Positions 23,301-33,891 of a stretch of 64,000 nt of DNA are shown here, one piece after another. The first letter of the stretch is position 1, and every line of letters begins with the position of its first letter. Source of the stretch: Chlorocebus sabaeus (Eukaryota > Chordata > Mammalia > Primates > Cercopithecidae); contig NC_132926.1 of NCBI RefSeq assembly GCF_047675955.1, positions 18,353,826-18,417,825 of the forward strand, in the 5' to 3' direction. Below the pieces are notes generated by a model. It did no database searches. It was given only the letters and a program-made list of their open reading frames with translations, and was not told where the DNA came from. A program made the translations under genes and the position numbers.

Positions 23301-24480
23301 ACATGGTGAATTAAAGAATGTCAGCATCTCCTACCAATCACAAGATGTGCAGAATGTGGAAAATTGAGGTGTCTTAACTAAAGAGAGCAGCAAAGTAGAA
23401 ATGAAATTCGTAGCATCTGGGTTCAAGCCAAGCCTTCCTTTGCTGCAATCTGAACTTTTTACTACATAGTATTCACTCTGCTTGTGATTATAATAGTGTA
23501 TTTGTCATCATCACATTTAACTTGTATCGGAATTACTGTATTATATCTATTGCCTCATTTCTCATTATGCTCATCGTTGTACCTTCCATAGGATACATCT
23601 CAGAGCCATATAAATAGTAACCTTCCAATAAGCACTATGTAAATGAAGGCACAGATGGGCGTTAATCAGAAATACTACTGGGTCTTTTCACATTGGATGA
23701 CACAAGAACAAAAAACATAGACATGTCTATTCAAGATATTAATTTATTTGCATTGTTATTTATATAGTCAGCAAACAAAATAGCTAGAGCTTTAAGTGTT
23801 TGTTCTGACCTGAATGATCATCTAATGCAGCTATCTATTTTGGCCAAATTAATTGGGAATATGACAATAACCCTGCTTCAATTTATGTTGTGCATAAAGA
23901 GGCACAGCAATGAACAAATTAAACCAATTAACTATAAAAAATCTAGGTACCAAAAGCCACATTTTTGAAAAGAAAAAATCAGGGATAATATTGCCAAAGA
24001 TGCATTATGTATTTTTTTTGTTTTGACTTGAGCCTCCCAATTTAATTCCCTTTAATCTGTCTCACTTTTATATTTCCTAATGATGCTTCCTCTTGCAGTT
24101 TCAGAATCTGAAATTACAACACGGGAGACAGCATCAGAATTCTCAATGCTCAGAGTGACTGTTGTAACTAGCAAGACTACAGGTTCAGTCACTGTTTCAG
24201 TTAAAGAATCAAATTTGTATCTTGTCCAAAGTCTGCTGTCTCTCCTTGACAATAACTTCCACTACTCCCTTGAGGAATAACCTGTAAATGCCTGCAATTT
24301 TCTATCTAAAGTCCTCTCTTCTCACTCACTATCCATTGTCTTGGCAAAATACTTTTCTTTCTCACTGTTTCCAAGCTTGCCCTTGTTACTCCTTTATGCA
24401 ATCTGGCATTAGTACTGTGATTAGACAAGTGACCTGCAATCGGTAGAAGTTGATCTCAAAGAGGTCAGATGGTAAAACTG
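23301..24480. other. Unassigned sequence with a Ser/Thr-rich open frame
   Basis: No repeat family recognised. At 24080-24280 (+) a 66-codon ATG frame is rich in Ser, Thr, Glu and Val, and the opposite strand is also open (24052-24252). A splice-acceptor-like pyrimidine stretch ending 'cctcttgcag' (to 24100) precedes most of it. I cannot assign it to any protein, and it may be chance. Confidence 0.35.
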
Positions 24481-24806
24481 TTTTTTGTTTGTTTGTTTGT
24501 TTGTTTGTTTGTTTTTGATGGAGTTTTGCTCTTGTTGCCCAGGCTGGAGTGCTGAAGTGCAACGGTGTGATCTTGGCTTACCACAACCTCTGCCTCTCGG
24601 ATTTAAGCAATTCTCCTGCCTCAGTCTCCCAAGTAGCTGGGATTACAGGCATGTACCACCATGCTCCGCTAATTTTGTATTTTTAGTAGAGATGAGATTT
24701 CACCATGTTGGCCAGGCTGGTCTCGACCTCCTGACCTCAGGTGATCTGCCCACCTCAGCCTCCCAAAGTATTGGGATTACAGGCGTGAGCCACCCTGCCT
24801 GGCCAG
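24481..24806 (-). mobile_element. Alu SINE (AluS-type) with TTTG-repeat tail
   Basis: The tail on the left is TTTG repeated (24484-24512), meaning a CAAA-modified poly-A. The body is a complete antisense Alu ending 'gagccaccctgcctggcc'. Open frame 24485-24838 (+) is Alu-derived. Confidence 0.93.
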
Positions 24807-25180
24807 TATTCAGAATCTTAAAAGTGTATTTCCCATAAACAGAATTTAAAAATTTCAGCTCTAGAACCAGTTGCCAAGTACCAAATGATGAGATAGGAAA
24901 AATATTTGATTAATATTCTTTAGGCGTGTCACTTTTAATGAAGTCAAATACAATAGTTGAAATAGCCCATTTTTCCCATCAATTAGCAAATCATATAAGT
25001 AAAGAGAGGGTTGAATTTCTTTGACAGTGTGAAACTCATAAAAATAGCAGACACCTGCATTATACCTTATAAAGGCTTTTTTTTTTTTTTTTAATGTGGT
25101 AGAAAGAAAAATGTGGTAGAAAGAAATCTAATGTATCTGTTTATATCAGGGATCTATAATATTTTAATGATAGACACAGT
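24807..25180. other. Unassigned sequence with a short tandem duplication
   Basis: The unit atgtggtagaaagaaa occurs twice in a row at about 25094-25127, right after a T-run. Nothing else recognised. Confidence 0.5.
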
Positions 25181-25511
25181 TACCTTAATCTTTTTTTTTT
25201 TTTTTTTTTTTTTGAGATGGAGTCTCGCTCTGTCGCCCAGACTGGAGTGCAGTGGCCGGATCTCAGCTCACTGCAAGCTCCACCTCCCGGGTTCATGCCA
25301 TTCTCCTGCCTCAGCCTCCCAAGTAGCTGGGACTACAGGTGCCCGCCACCTCGCCCGGCTAGTTTTTTTTGTATTTTTTAGTAGAGACGGGGTTTCACCG
25401 GGTTAGCCAGGATGGTCTCGATCTCCTGACCTTGTGATCTGCCCGTCTTGGCCTCCCAAAGTGCTGGGATTACAGGCTTGAGCCACCGCGCCCGGCCCTA
25501 CCTTAATCTTT
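25181..25511 (-). mobile_element. Young Alu of Old World monkey AluYR type, with 12-13-bp TSD
   Basis: Low-divergence antisense AluY (body 25193-25498). It shows 'agtggccggatctcagctca' where human AluY has a cgcgatctcgg-type block, 'cctcgcccggctagtttttt' in place of a cacgcccggctaattt block, and 'ttacaggcttgagccaccgc' in place of a ggcgtgagcc block. I associate these three changes with Cercopithecidae-specific AluYR subfamilies. The duplication taccttaatctt is at 25181-25192 and 25499-25510. It is CpG-richer than its surroundings, as expected for a recent insertion. Open frame 25113-25406 (+) is Alu-derived. Confidence 0.95.
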
Positions 25512-25569
25512 ATATGAAATACTGAGGGTGTGCAAACATGTGAAAGTATTAAATGCAGAAGACAGCACC

Positions 25570-25720
25570 TAGTAGCAAAAAGCAACTGGGATTAGGAAAT
25601 GAGATCCTTGGATTCAAGTCCTACTTTTTCTCTAACTGCCTGTTTGACCTTGGGCAAGTTATTTGGCCTATGCTTCTTTGTTCTTCATTTGTAAAATGAT
25701 TGATATAAATTACATTCTTC
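25570..25720 (-). mobile_element. MIR SINE remnant
   Basis: 'ggattcaagtcctacttttt', 'tgaccttgggcaagttattt' and 'ttcatttgtaaaatgattga' are the reverse-complement MIR core and flanks in correct order. Confidence 0.75.
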
Positions 25721-26459
25721 TAAATTTTCTCCCCATTTTATTATTCAAATGAAAATTTGCAAAATAGTACTCTAGTGTTAGCTAGGTTCATAGCAAATAC
25801 TTCTCTACCTACCAATATGTGTCTTTCAAATATTCTTCTCCAAATATTTTTCTAAGAGGTAGTAATCTCTAAGCATTTTAAGAAGTAAGCTATGGAAAGA
25901 TGTTGAGGAATACCTTTAAGCTTTCCCATATATTTCAGGATTGGTCACATGTCACAGACACCTTGTCCAAAATATATGATGCTAAAAGTCTCATTATGTA
26001 ACAGGATTTCTTTTTTTTCAAATAACATCATCAGGTAGAAGACAAGAACTGAAAGCTTCTACTATACACTTAGTGCTCAGATTCAAGGGAAACGTCACTC
26101 AAATACTCTGTCTGTCAAGGTCAAAATTCGCAAACTGTTTCAAATATCATGCATGCTGTCATTGAGTTTTCAGGTATGTATCACAACATGAAACTAGCTA
26201 TTCAAATCTGAATCTCCAGATTAGTGTGTTCTTAATTGTGTGGCACCAGGTTAATATACCTACAGATATTTATATACTACACTTTGGGGGAAAATGCATA
26301 ATTGCATTAATTAAATTTTAAATTAACTTCACTATTCAACAGCACACTTAAAATTTTGTCTCTATGAGGGTAAAGGAGAAATAGAAATAAAAGAATGAAT
26401 GAAAAAGTAAGTGAATGAGCAGACATAAAACTGTAAAACAGGACCATATTAAATATGTC
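25721..26459. other. Unassigned sequence
   Basis: No repeat or exon recognised. Confidence 0.45.
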
Positions 26460-26640
26460 CCATGCATTCATTCATTTGCTCTTCACAAAGCTCTCAAAGG
26501 TACCTATTATTAAGATCATTCCCAGACCATAAATTAAAGGCGATTTAGAAATGTGAAGTAACTTGCTCAAAGTCACAGAGTAGGGAAGAAGAAAGCTGAA
26601 CTACTTAAGCCCAAGTCCAGAGCCCACACACTCAGTAAGC
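26460..26640 (+). mobile_element. MIR SINE remnant
   Basis: Sense MIR: 'ctctcaaaggtacctattat', 'gaagtaacttgctcaaagtc', 'acagagtagggaagaagaaa', 'aagcccaagtccagagccc'. Confidence 0.8.
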
Positions 26641-26764
26641 TGCCATGTTCACATCCTGAGATTATTTGTGAGCATTCAGTTACGTTGTGTATGTGAAATG
26701 GGCAGCACAGCGTATGGCACATGTCTAGATCATGATATTGAAGAGAATAAGCAATAGTGATGAA

Positions 26765-27000
26765 GGTGGACTCAGGAATAAGAATTCAGGGTTCAAACCT
26801 TACCTTTGTCACCTGATAGCAGTAAGACCATGAGCAAATGACTTAATCTCTTTGAGCCCTGGTATCCAAATATTTAAAATCATGGTAACAAAAGTATCCA
26901 TTTTCATATGGTGATTGTGAGGATTAAGTGGATCAATACTTGTAAAGCACTTTCATCAATGCCTAGCCTATACAAGGAACTATAATTATAAATTGTTATT
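26765..27000 (-). mobile_element. MIR SINE, nearly full length
   Basis: Antisense MIR from 'ggttcaaaccttacctttgt' through 'atgagcaaatgacttaatct' and 'gattgtgaggattaagtgga' to 'gtaaagcactttcatcaatg'. It is among the better preserved MIRs here. Confidence 0.8.
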
Positions 27001-27009
27001 ATTGCAAAT

Positions 27010-27200
27010 GCAAGGTACTGTAGCACTCCTGAAATAACAAAGAACCTTTACCGAGAACATCTTCTTTGCTTCTCATTTTATGATTACCATTATTCCCATT
27101 TTGCCAATGAGAAATCTAAAAGTCAGAAACATAATTTTGCAGTCATATGGTTAAGGAGTGCCTCAAACTCAGGCCCTCAGATTCTAAAGCCATTTTTCTA
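27010..27200 (+). mobile_element. MIR SINE remnant
   Basis: Sense MIR: 'tcattttatgattaccatta', 'ttcccattttgccaatgaga', 'gcagtcatatggttaaggag', 'aggccctcagattctaaagc'. Confidence 0.75.
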
Positions 27201-27399
27201 TATTGTATATCCTGTTGCTTTGGCCAGGAGTCAAAACAAGATCACCCTCACGGGAGGTCAGCATTATTACACCAACTCTTGTCTGGGAGGAAATAGGGTT
27301 GCAGCCTGAGAGCAATCAATCAAATAATCAATGTAGAGATAGACTCAGAAATCTACTTCTTTTCTCAAAAGTAAAGAGTACTTTGGAGAGTAAAATAGG

Positions 27400-27725
27400 T
27401 GTAGGCAAATGATGACCTCTGGGAAAAATCCAGCCAGTCACCTGGTTTTGCATAGCCTAAGAGTTGGAAATGGTTTTGACATTTTAAATGGTTGAAAACA
27501 ACAAACAAAAAGAAGACTGCTTTGTGCTATGAAAAAAATCATAAGAAATTTAAAATTCATTTATTCATACATTTTTATTGGAAGACAGTCATGACCATTA
27601 GTTTTCATATTGTCTACAACCGCTTCGCACTACAACAACAGAGTTGAGTGTCTGAGATGGAGGCTGTGTGGCCCACAAAGTCTGAAACTTTACCATCTGG
27701 TTCTTTACAGAAAAAATCTGCTACT
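27400..27725 (-). mobile_element. hAT-type DNA transposon remnant (non-autonomous)
   Basis: Ordered blocks 'aggtgtaggcaaatgatgac', 'catttttattggaagacagt', 'tcgcactacaacaacagagt', 'gtgtggcccacaaagtctga', 'ctggttctttacagaaaaaa' match a common mammalian hAT MITE whose exact family name I am not sure of. Orientation is uncertain. Confidence 0.65.
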
Positions 27726-28779
27726 TTCTTTGCCTCTGCAGCTTAGTGATGGAGGTACTAGACTGTTGAGAAGAAACTATTTTTTATGAAAATGATGACG
27801 AAACCAATGTCCTCCCACCCCCTCATACAAAAATACCCTATGTAATGATTGTCTATGTTATGTCTCTGAATAAGAGTACCTGGAATTATTGAAGCACAAT
27901 GTTAAAATGTTTACCTTTTGATTACAGATGTTTACACCCTACCCTGTCATTAAGAAGTGTTCATATGAGAGGTTGCCAAAGCCAGGCCACCGTATCCTTT
28001 CACAGAGAAAATAGAATGAAGGTGATGACTTCAATTCAGACCTAAGTTATGTCTACTTGCGCTGAAATGGAAAGTCCCTAGAATGCTAGCCTCTGAAGAT
28101 GAACTCTGGGCATCATATCTTGAGATGGAAGAAAAGGCTGCTGTATCCTTGATAAAAGATGGCATGCTAACTCTAGACTCATGAGGTAGAAATTAGCTGT
28201 CATTCTGCTTGGGGGCAAAGGAGCCCAGATGATGACCCCATGTTCAGAACCCTGGGAATGATAAATGATTGGATTTGTTATCAGCTCAGGCAATGGTGTT
28301 CTCTGGTTTCGCATTCCTAATGACCTTCTGAAACCATAAGCTTAACATTATTTCTTAATGAATTTCCTTTGTCCTATTTCAGGAGCCCTCAGCACTCCTT
28401 GGTTACACTTGGGTGACTTATAATTAGTTTTGCAATACTAACATAGATTACAATTTTTAAAAAAGGGAGAGAGTAAAAACAAATATGCTTTCAATTACAA
28501 TGGGGTGGGGGGAGGAATTGTAACAAAATGTGTTGGTATTGCAAATTACCTGGTTTTATTACTTGTTCTCTTATTTATTTATTTATTTAAATTAAGATCC
28601 TAGGTCCTTTAACCCAGACTTGTTCTTTCAATGGCATTCTATTTTCCAAGCTTCGAATAAGTGACTTTAAAAATATATTCTTTAATGTTTATGAGAGTTT
28701 GTTTAGATAAGCCACCCTGGCTATTAAATTGGTCATCAAGCAAAAAGCAGCGATTAGTGCATGGCATGTCTAAGAGTCA
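27726..28779. other. Unassigned sequence
   Basis: No repeat or exon recognised. A G-rich stretch (tggggtggggggagg) lies near 28501-28515, and a TTTA run near 28570-28588. Confidence 0.45.
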
Positions 28780-28844
28780 TGGGATCTCAGGGCTGGAAGT
28801 ATTCTTTGAGCATCATTGTAGAATCTGTATGAGGTTAAGATCAA

Positions 28845-29040
28845 GAAATCTGGGGTCTGACAAACCTCGGTTTGTAGCCTATTCCTGCTACTCATTAACT
28901 GTAATTTTGAGCAATTTATTTCAACTTTCCAAGCCTCTATTTCAAAGGAACTGTCCTCATAGAGTTGTGGTTAGGATTAAATATAGTAATTCATGTAAAG
29001 TTCCCTGCACAGGAAGTGCTCATTAAATGTATTTATTATT
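28845..29040 (-). mobile_element. MIR SINE remnant
   Basis: Antisense MIR: 'ctggggtctgacaaacctcg', 'ttgagcaatttatttcaact', 'tagagttgtggttaggatta', 'aggaagtgctcattaaatgt'. The 121-codon open frame at 28661-29026 (+) overlaps it and is not supported as a gene. Confidence 0.75.
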
Positions 29041-29384
29041 ACTCTATTATAATGTAGTCTGACAATCCCATACCCTATTGACCTAATACTCTGTGCTAAA
29101 TGAATGAGGATTCTATATAGTGTTGCTGAGAGCCTTTGGTTGTGCAGTCTCTTCCTGAACTTACCATGTGCCCTCAAGGGTGCCCATTTTATTTCATACA
29201 GGTCAAATTACCAAAATTCTTCCTACGTTGATCTTCAATCATTAAGTGCCTCTCTTGTCCAATCCTGTGTTGTAGAACTACACAAAATAAATCTTTACAA
29301 TTGCCCTATAGGTATTTGAAGATACCCTATCCACAGATGGTTTCTCTTCTTCAAGCTAATTAAACCAAGTTCTCCAGCATTTCT
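29041..29384. other. Unassigned sequence
   Basis: Short open frames on both strands (28977-29177 and 29104-29319), none recognisable. Confidence 0.45.
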
Positions 29385-29575
29385 CATATTTTATTGGTGG
29401 TTCTCAACCCTGACTACACATGAAAATCCTCTGGAAAATTTGTAAAATCCTGATGCCCAAGAAACTTACCAGAAAAATTAAATCAGAATCTCTGGAGGTG
29501 GGGCCAAAGCACTGGTATGTTTTAAAGCTCCGTAGGCAATTCTAAATCTGCAGCTAGGGTTGAAAACCACTATTA
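29385..29575 (+). mobile_element. MER5/MER58-like hAT-Charlie remnant
   Basis: Terminal 'ggttctcaaccctgactaca' on the left and 'cagctagggttgaaaaccac' on the right are imperfect inverted ends. The middle holds 'aatcagaatctctggaggtg'. Non-coding MITE. Confidence 0.7.
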
Positions 29576-29721
29576 CATGATTTCAAGTTATTTCATTATG
29601 TCGATGACTGTATTCCTAAATAACCTCAGTTTCTAACAACACTGCCTACCCTTAAATGGCTGCTCTCAGATACAAACTGTACTTTAGATGTGGCCTGAGC
29701 AGGACCACTGCTCAGTCAGGA

Positions 29722-30056
29722 ATGAATGTTTGTGTTTCCCCAAATTCCATATGTGAAAATCTTCACCTCTAAGGTGATGGTGTTGGTAGGTGGGGCCTTT
29801 GGGAGGTGATAAGGTCATAGGGGCAGAGAAAGAAATTACTGCCCTTGTAAAAGAAGCCCCTTTCGCCTTCTGCTGTCTGAAGACAGAGTGAGATTGACTG
29901 TCTGTAAGGAAGAAGGCCCTCATTAGACATCAAATCTACCAGCACCTTGATCTTGGACATCCCAAGCTCCAAAAGCAAAAGAAATAAATTTCTGTTGTTT
30001 GTAACGCACTCTGTCTATGTTATTTGGGAAAACAGCGGCCCAAAAGACTAAGACAG
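29722..30056 (+). mobile_element. ERVL-MaLR solo LTR (MLT1-like)
   Basis: Sense MLT1-type LTR: 'aaattccatatgtgaaaatc', 'aggtggggcctttgggaggt', 'caccttgatcttggacatcc', 'gaaataaatttctgttgttt' and terminal 'gactaagacag'. 'aataaa' at about 29980 is the LTR's polyadenylation signal. Two open frames on the - strand (29684-29923 and 29769-29978) are inside it. Confidence 0.8.
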
Positions 30057-30114
30057 CCACCAACACCTCCCCTTGTCTTAGTGTAATAAAATTGTTTGTG
30101 TTATTTTAGCACAC

Positions 30115-30290
30115 ATAGTCCATTGTTTCTCAGACTTTACTGTGCATAAAAATAATTGGGGATCGCATTAAATTGCAGATCATGATTCAGAATCTCTAGG
30201 ACAGCACCCAAGGTTCTGCACTTCCAGAAAGCTCCTAGGTAACGCTGGTGCTGTTTGTCCATGGAGCACTTTGAGTAGCAGAGGTCTACT
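30115..30290 (-). mobile_element. MER5A-like hAT-Charlie remnant
   Basis: 'cattgtttctcagactttac' and 'ctttgagtagcagaggtct' form imperfect ends. 'gattcagaatctctaggaca' and 'taacgctggtgctgtttgtc' are internal blocks. It is opposite to the copy at 18621-18826. Confidence 0.65.
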
Positions 30291-31775
30291 TGCTGAAAGA
30301 ATCACATTATAGTTACATACCAGTACAAATACAGAGAGAGACCAAGTAGAGTCTTGGTCTTATCATAAGTCTTTCCATTGAATCTTGTATAATCTGTATG
30401 TATCTGGCAAGTTTGTAAGTGAGTTGGCAAGCCATCTATCTCAAATATTGGCTATTTTCTCAGATGTTCTGCTTGGTGCCTGGTTTGGAAACCAGAATCC
30501 ATTTATCTTTGTGGCAACTAAAAGGGTGAATTTAGCTAGTTGAACGGATTCATAGAAATATGAATATTGCACTTTCAAGTTTCTAAGAAAGAAAACTTTC
30601 TAAAACATTCATATCATTTGAGCAAATAAACACTCACTCTGAATACAAGGATCATGCCTCTGGTGACACTTCAACATGATGGACATATAGATGATGTTAA
30701 ATGAATATTAATGTATTAACTAATTGATGAGACATACTCACTGGACAATAAAACATGCTTCTTATGTTTATAGAATAACTAAAGAGGGAGAGAGTATGCC
30801 AAAAATGACAAATTATATGGCATAAACTGTGAATATAATTTAGCTAATAAATGCAAAAATCAAAAAGGGTTGAAACAAGGTTTTGAAGGAGTGATAATTT
30901 GTGAAAAGGTAGAGGAAGAGGGCAAGGAAAAGACATTTCAACCTTTCATATGGGTAGTTTTATGGGCAGAGTCAACATCATGCTTGACTTGGGATATCTA
31001 ATGAGACTGCAGACCTAAATGGTGTACTTGTAGGACCTTCTGTCACATAATGTCAGGGATAATATATTATGCTCAGGAACATGTGAGTTATATTACGACT
31101 GCGAGGGAATAAAAATTAAAACCCCTTCATGTGGAAATAGACATAATCGTGCTACATTTCCCTGCAGAAGAGCATACAGTGGCAATTTTTCTTCATATAA
31201 TATTACATTAGTTTTAATTCTTATTAATAAGATACAAGAGTCATTAACACTATTAAAAATCTAATTATGTTAGCAATTTTCCATCATGTCATATTTGAGC
31301 AGTTAAGTATTGGTATTTGTTTTTCCTAATGGGATTCAAAAGTCTAATTAATAGGCTTTCTTTTGTGGTTAAGTAGAATGAATCTCTATGAGAAATAAGC
31401 CATTTTTAATATCTGCAGGCAGCTTATTTTCTCATATATTACCAAGTCATCTGGCCATCTGTGGTATAAATAACTAGATAAGAATTATGAGATTATCATA
31501 TGAAATTGAACAATGCCCTTCATTACATGTGATGTTATAGCTACTATACTGTAAGAACTTTCATATTTACTGGACAAGTAGTATAGAAAGTGGTTATACA
31601 GTAGATTATTATCTAAGGAAATTTGAGGAAACTGAAGATAGCATATTGAATGGATCAGATGGTTTTTCTGCTTAAGCTGGTATTACTTGGGGTCAGTGCA
31701 TATCCAACTAACTAATAGCCAAAAGTTGTGTTTCTTAACTCCAGTCTTGTTTAATTAACTTAACGTTAATGTCTT
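30291..31775. other. Unassigned sequence with a candidate conserved non-coding element
   Basis: No transposon or exon recognised. The 31160-31550 part is dense in homeodomain-like TAATTA/TTAAT motifs (for example 'agtctaattaataggc') with a GATA-like 'ctagataagaattatgag'. This sits just upstream of the L1 insertion and could be regulatory, but there is no proof in the sequence. Confidence 0.4.
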
Positions 31776-31788
31776 AAAAAGAAACCTG

Positions 31789-32816
31789 GGGGGGCACCCA
31801 AGATGGCCGAATAGGAACAGCTCCAGCCTACAGCTCCCAGCATGAGTGACACAGAAGACGGGTGATTTCTGCATTTTTCAACTGAGGTACCAGGTTCATC
31901 TCACTAGGGTGTGTTGGACACTCAGTGCTGGTCAGTGGGTGCAGCCCGAACAGCGAGAGCTGAAGCAGGGCAAGGCATCACCTCTCCTGGGAAGCGCAAG
32001 GGGGAAGGAAATTCCTTTTCCTAGACAAGGGAAACTGAGACACACAACACCTGGAAAATAGGGTAACTCCCACCCTAATACTGCACTTTACCAAGGGTCT
32101 TAGCAAACGGCACACCAGGAGATTATATCCCACACCTGGCCCAGAGGGTCCCATGCCCACAGAGCCTCCCTCATTACTAGCACAGCAGTCTGAGATCTAA
32201 CTGCAAGGCAGCAGTGAGGCTGGGGGAGGGGCGCCTGCCATTGCTGAGGATTAAGTAGGTAAACAAAGCCGCCGGGAAGCTCGAATTGGGTGGAGCCCAC
32301 CGCAGCTCAAGGAGGCCTGCCTGCCTCTGCAGACTCCACCTCTGGGGACAGGTCATAGCTACACAAAAAGCAGCAGAAACCTCTGCAGATGTAAATGTCC
32401 CTGTCTGACAGCTTTGAAGAGAGCAGTGGTTTTCCCAGCATGGAGGTTGAGATCCAAGAAGGGACAGACTGCCTGCTCAAGTGGGTCCCTGATCCCTGAG
32501 TAGCCTAACTGGGAGATATGCCCCACTAGGTGCAGATCGACACCTCACACCTCACGTGACTGGGTACACCTCTGAGACGAAGCTTCCAGAGCAAGAATCA
32601 GACAGCAACAGTCTCTGTTCAGCAATATTCTATCTTCTGCAGCCTCTGCTGCTGATACCCAGGCAAACAGGGTCTGGAGTGGACCTCAAACAAACTCCAA
32701 CAGACCTACTGCTGAGGGTCCTGACTGTTAGAAGGAAAACCAACAAACAGAAAGGACACCCCCACCAAAACCCCATCAGTATGTCACCATCATCAAAGGC
32801 AGATAAAACCACAAAG
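31789..32816 (+). promoter_or_regulatory. L1 5' UTR / internal promoter
   Basis: About 1 kb before ORF1. An intact YY1 motif (aagatggcc, 31800-31808) sits near the 5' end, where in L1s it positions RNA polymerase II initiation. Downstream it is comparatively GC-rich, but many CpGs have decayed to TG/CA. The L1PA 5' UTR also has antisense promoter activity in known elements. Whether this copy retains any cannot be seen. Confidence 0.85.
32100..32300 (-). pseudogene. ORF0-like antisense open frame in the L1 5' UTR
   Basis: A 66-codon open frame runs antisense within the L1 5' UTR, about 310-510 bp from the element's start. Primate L1s carry an antisense ORF called ORF0 in this part of the 5' UTR, and the position, length and strand fit. 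It starts at GTG, not ATG. The frame is closed upstream by a stop at 32307-32309, and the only internal ATG is around codon 43. A canonical ORF0 peptide therefore looks unlikely to be made from this copy. The assignment to ORF0 is inference from position. Confidence 0.5.
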
Positions 32817-33834
32817 ATGGGGAAAAAAACAGTGCAGAAAAGCTGGAAATTCAAAAAATCAGAGTGCATCTCCCCCTCCAAAGGAACGCAGCTCATCACC
32901 AGCAATGGATCAAAGCTGGATGAAGAATGACTTTGACAAGTTGAGAGAAGAAGGCTTCAGTCGATCAAACTTCTCAGAGCTAAAGGAGGAACTATGTACC
33001 TAGCGCAAAGAAACTAAAAACCTTGAAAAAACAATGGATGAATGGATAACTAGAATAATCAATGCAGAGAAGACCATAAAAGAACTGATAGAGACGAAAA
33101 CCATGACACGAGAACTACGTGACAAATGCACAAGCTTCAGTAACCAACTTGATCAACTGGAAGGAAGAGTATCAGTGATTGAAGATCAAATGAATGAAAT
33201 GAAGCGAGAAGAGAAGTGTAAAGAAAAAAGAGTAAAAAGAAATGAACAAAGCCTCCAAGAAATATGGGATTATGTGAAAAGACCAAATCTACATCTGATT
33301 GGTGTGCCTGAAAGTGACGGGGAAAATGGAACCAAGATGGAAAACACTCTTCAGGACATCATCCAGGAGAACTTCCCCAACCTAGTAGGGCAGGCCAACA
33401 TTCAAATTCAGGAAATATAAAGAAAGTCACAAAGATACACCTCGAGAAGAGCAACTCCAAGACACATAATTGCCAAATTCTCCAAAGTTGAAATGAAGGA
33501 AAAAATCTTAAGGGCAGCCAGAGAGAAAGGTCAGGTTACCCACAAGGGGAAGCCCATCAGACTAACAGTAGATCTCTCGGCAGAAACTCTACAAGCCAGA
33601 AGAGAGTGGGGGCCAATATTCAACATTCTTAAAGAAAAGAATTTTAAACACAGAATTTCATATCCAGCCAAACTAAGCTTCATAAGTGAAGGAGAAATAA
33701 AATCCTTTACAGATAAGCAAATGCTTAGAGATTTTGTCACCACCAGGTCTGCCTTACAAGAGACCCTGAAGGAAGCACTAAACATGTAAAGGAACAACAG
33801 GTACCAGCCATTGCAAAAACATGCCAAAATGTAA
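32817..33834 (+). pseudogene. L1 ORF1: L1 ORF1 (RNA-binding chaperone), broken
   Basis: ORF1p is a trimeric nucleic-acid chaperone of about 338 residues that coats L1 RNA in the cytoplasm. Recognisable parts remain: a basic N-terminus, a coiled-coil region (about 33034-33250, 'EGRVSVIEDQMNEMKREE'), the RRM-like domain ('NEQSLQEIWDYVKRPNLHL') and the C-terminal domain ('LRAAREKGQVTHKGKPIRL'). The total length fits the family. An extra base in the A-run at 32823-32829, just after the ATG, shifts the frame. In the downstream correct frame there are stops at 33001-33003, 33418-33420 and 33787-33789. ORF1 is therefore readable only as three separate open pieces (to 32930, 33034-33420 and 33493-33789). 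Confidence 0.95.
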
Positions 33835-33891
33835 ATAATGCTAGGAAGAAACTGCATCAACTAACGAGCAAAATAACCAGCTAATATCATA

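Noticed and set aside
24485..24838. 117-codon + frame starting in the TTTG run
   Set aside because: Alu-derived.
28661..29026. 121-codon + frame
   Set aside because: Overlaps a MIR, has no recognisable domain, and no splice or promoter evidence.
29380..30290. Two MER5-like elements around an LTR as a possible composite transposon
   Set aside because: They belong to different hAT MITE types and the intervening LTR is independent. Coincidental proximity.
32630..32905. 91-codon - frame at the L1 5' UTR/ORF1 boundary
   Set aside because: Antisense shadow. Not at the ORF0 position.
33531..33860. 109-codon - frame inside L1 ORF1 region
   Set aside because: Antisense shadow of L1 ORF1.
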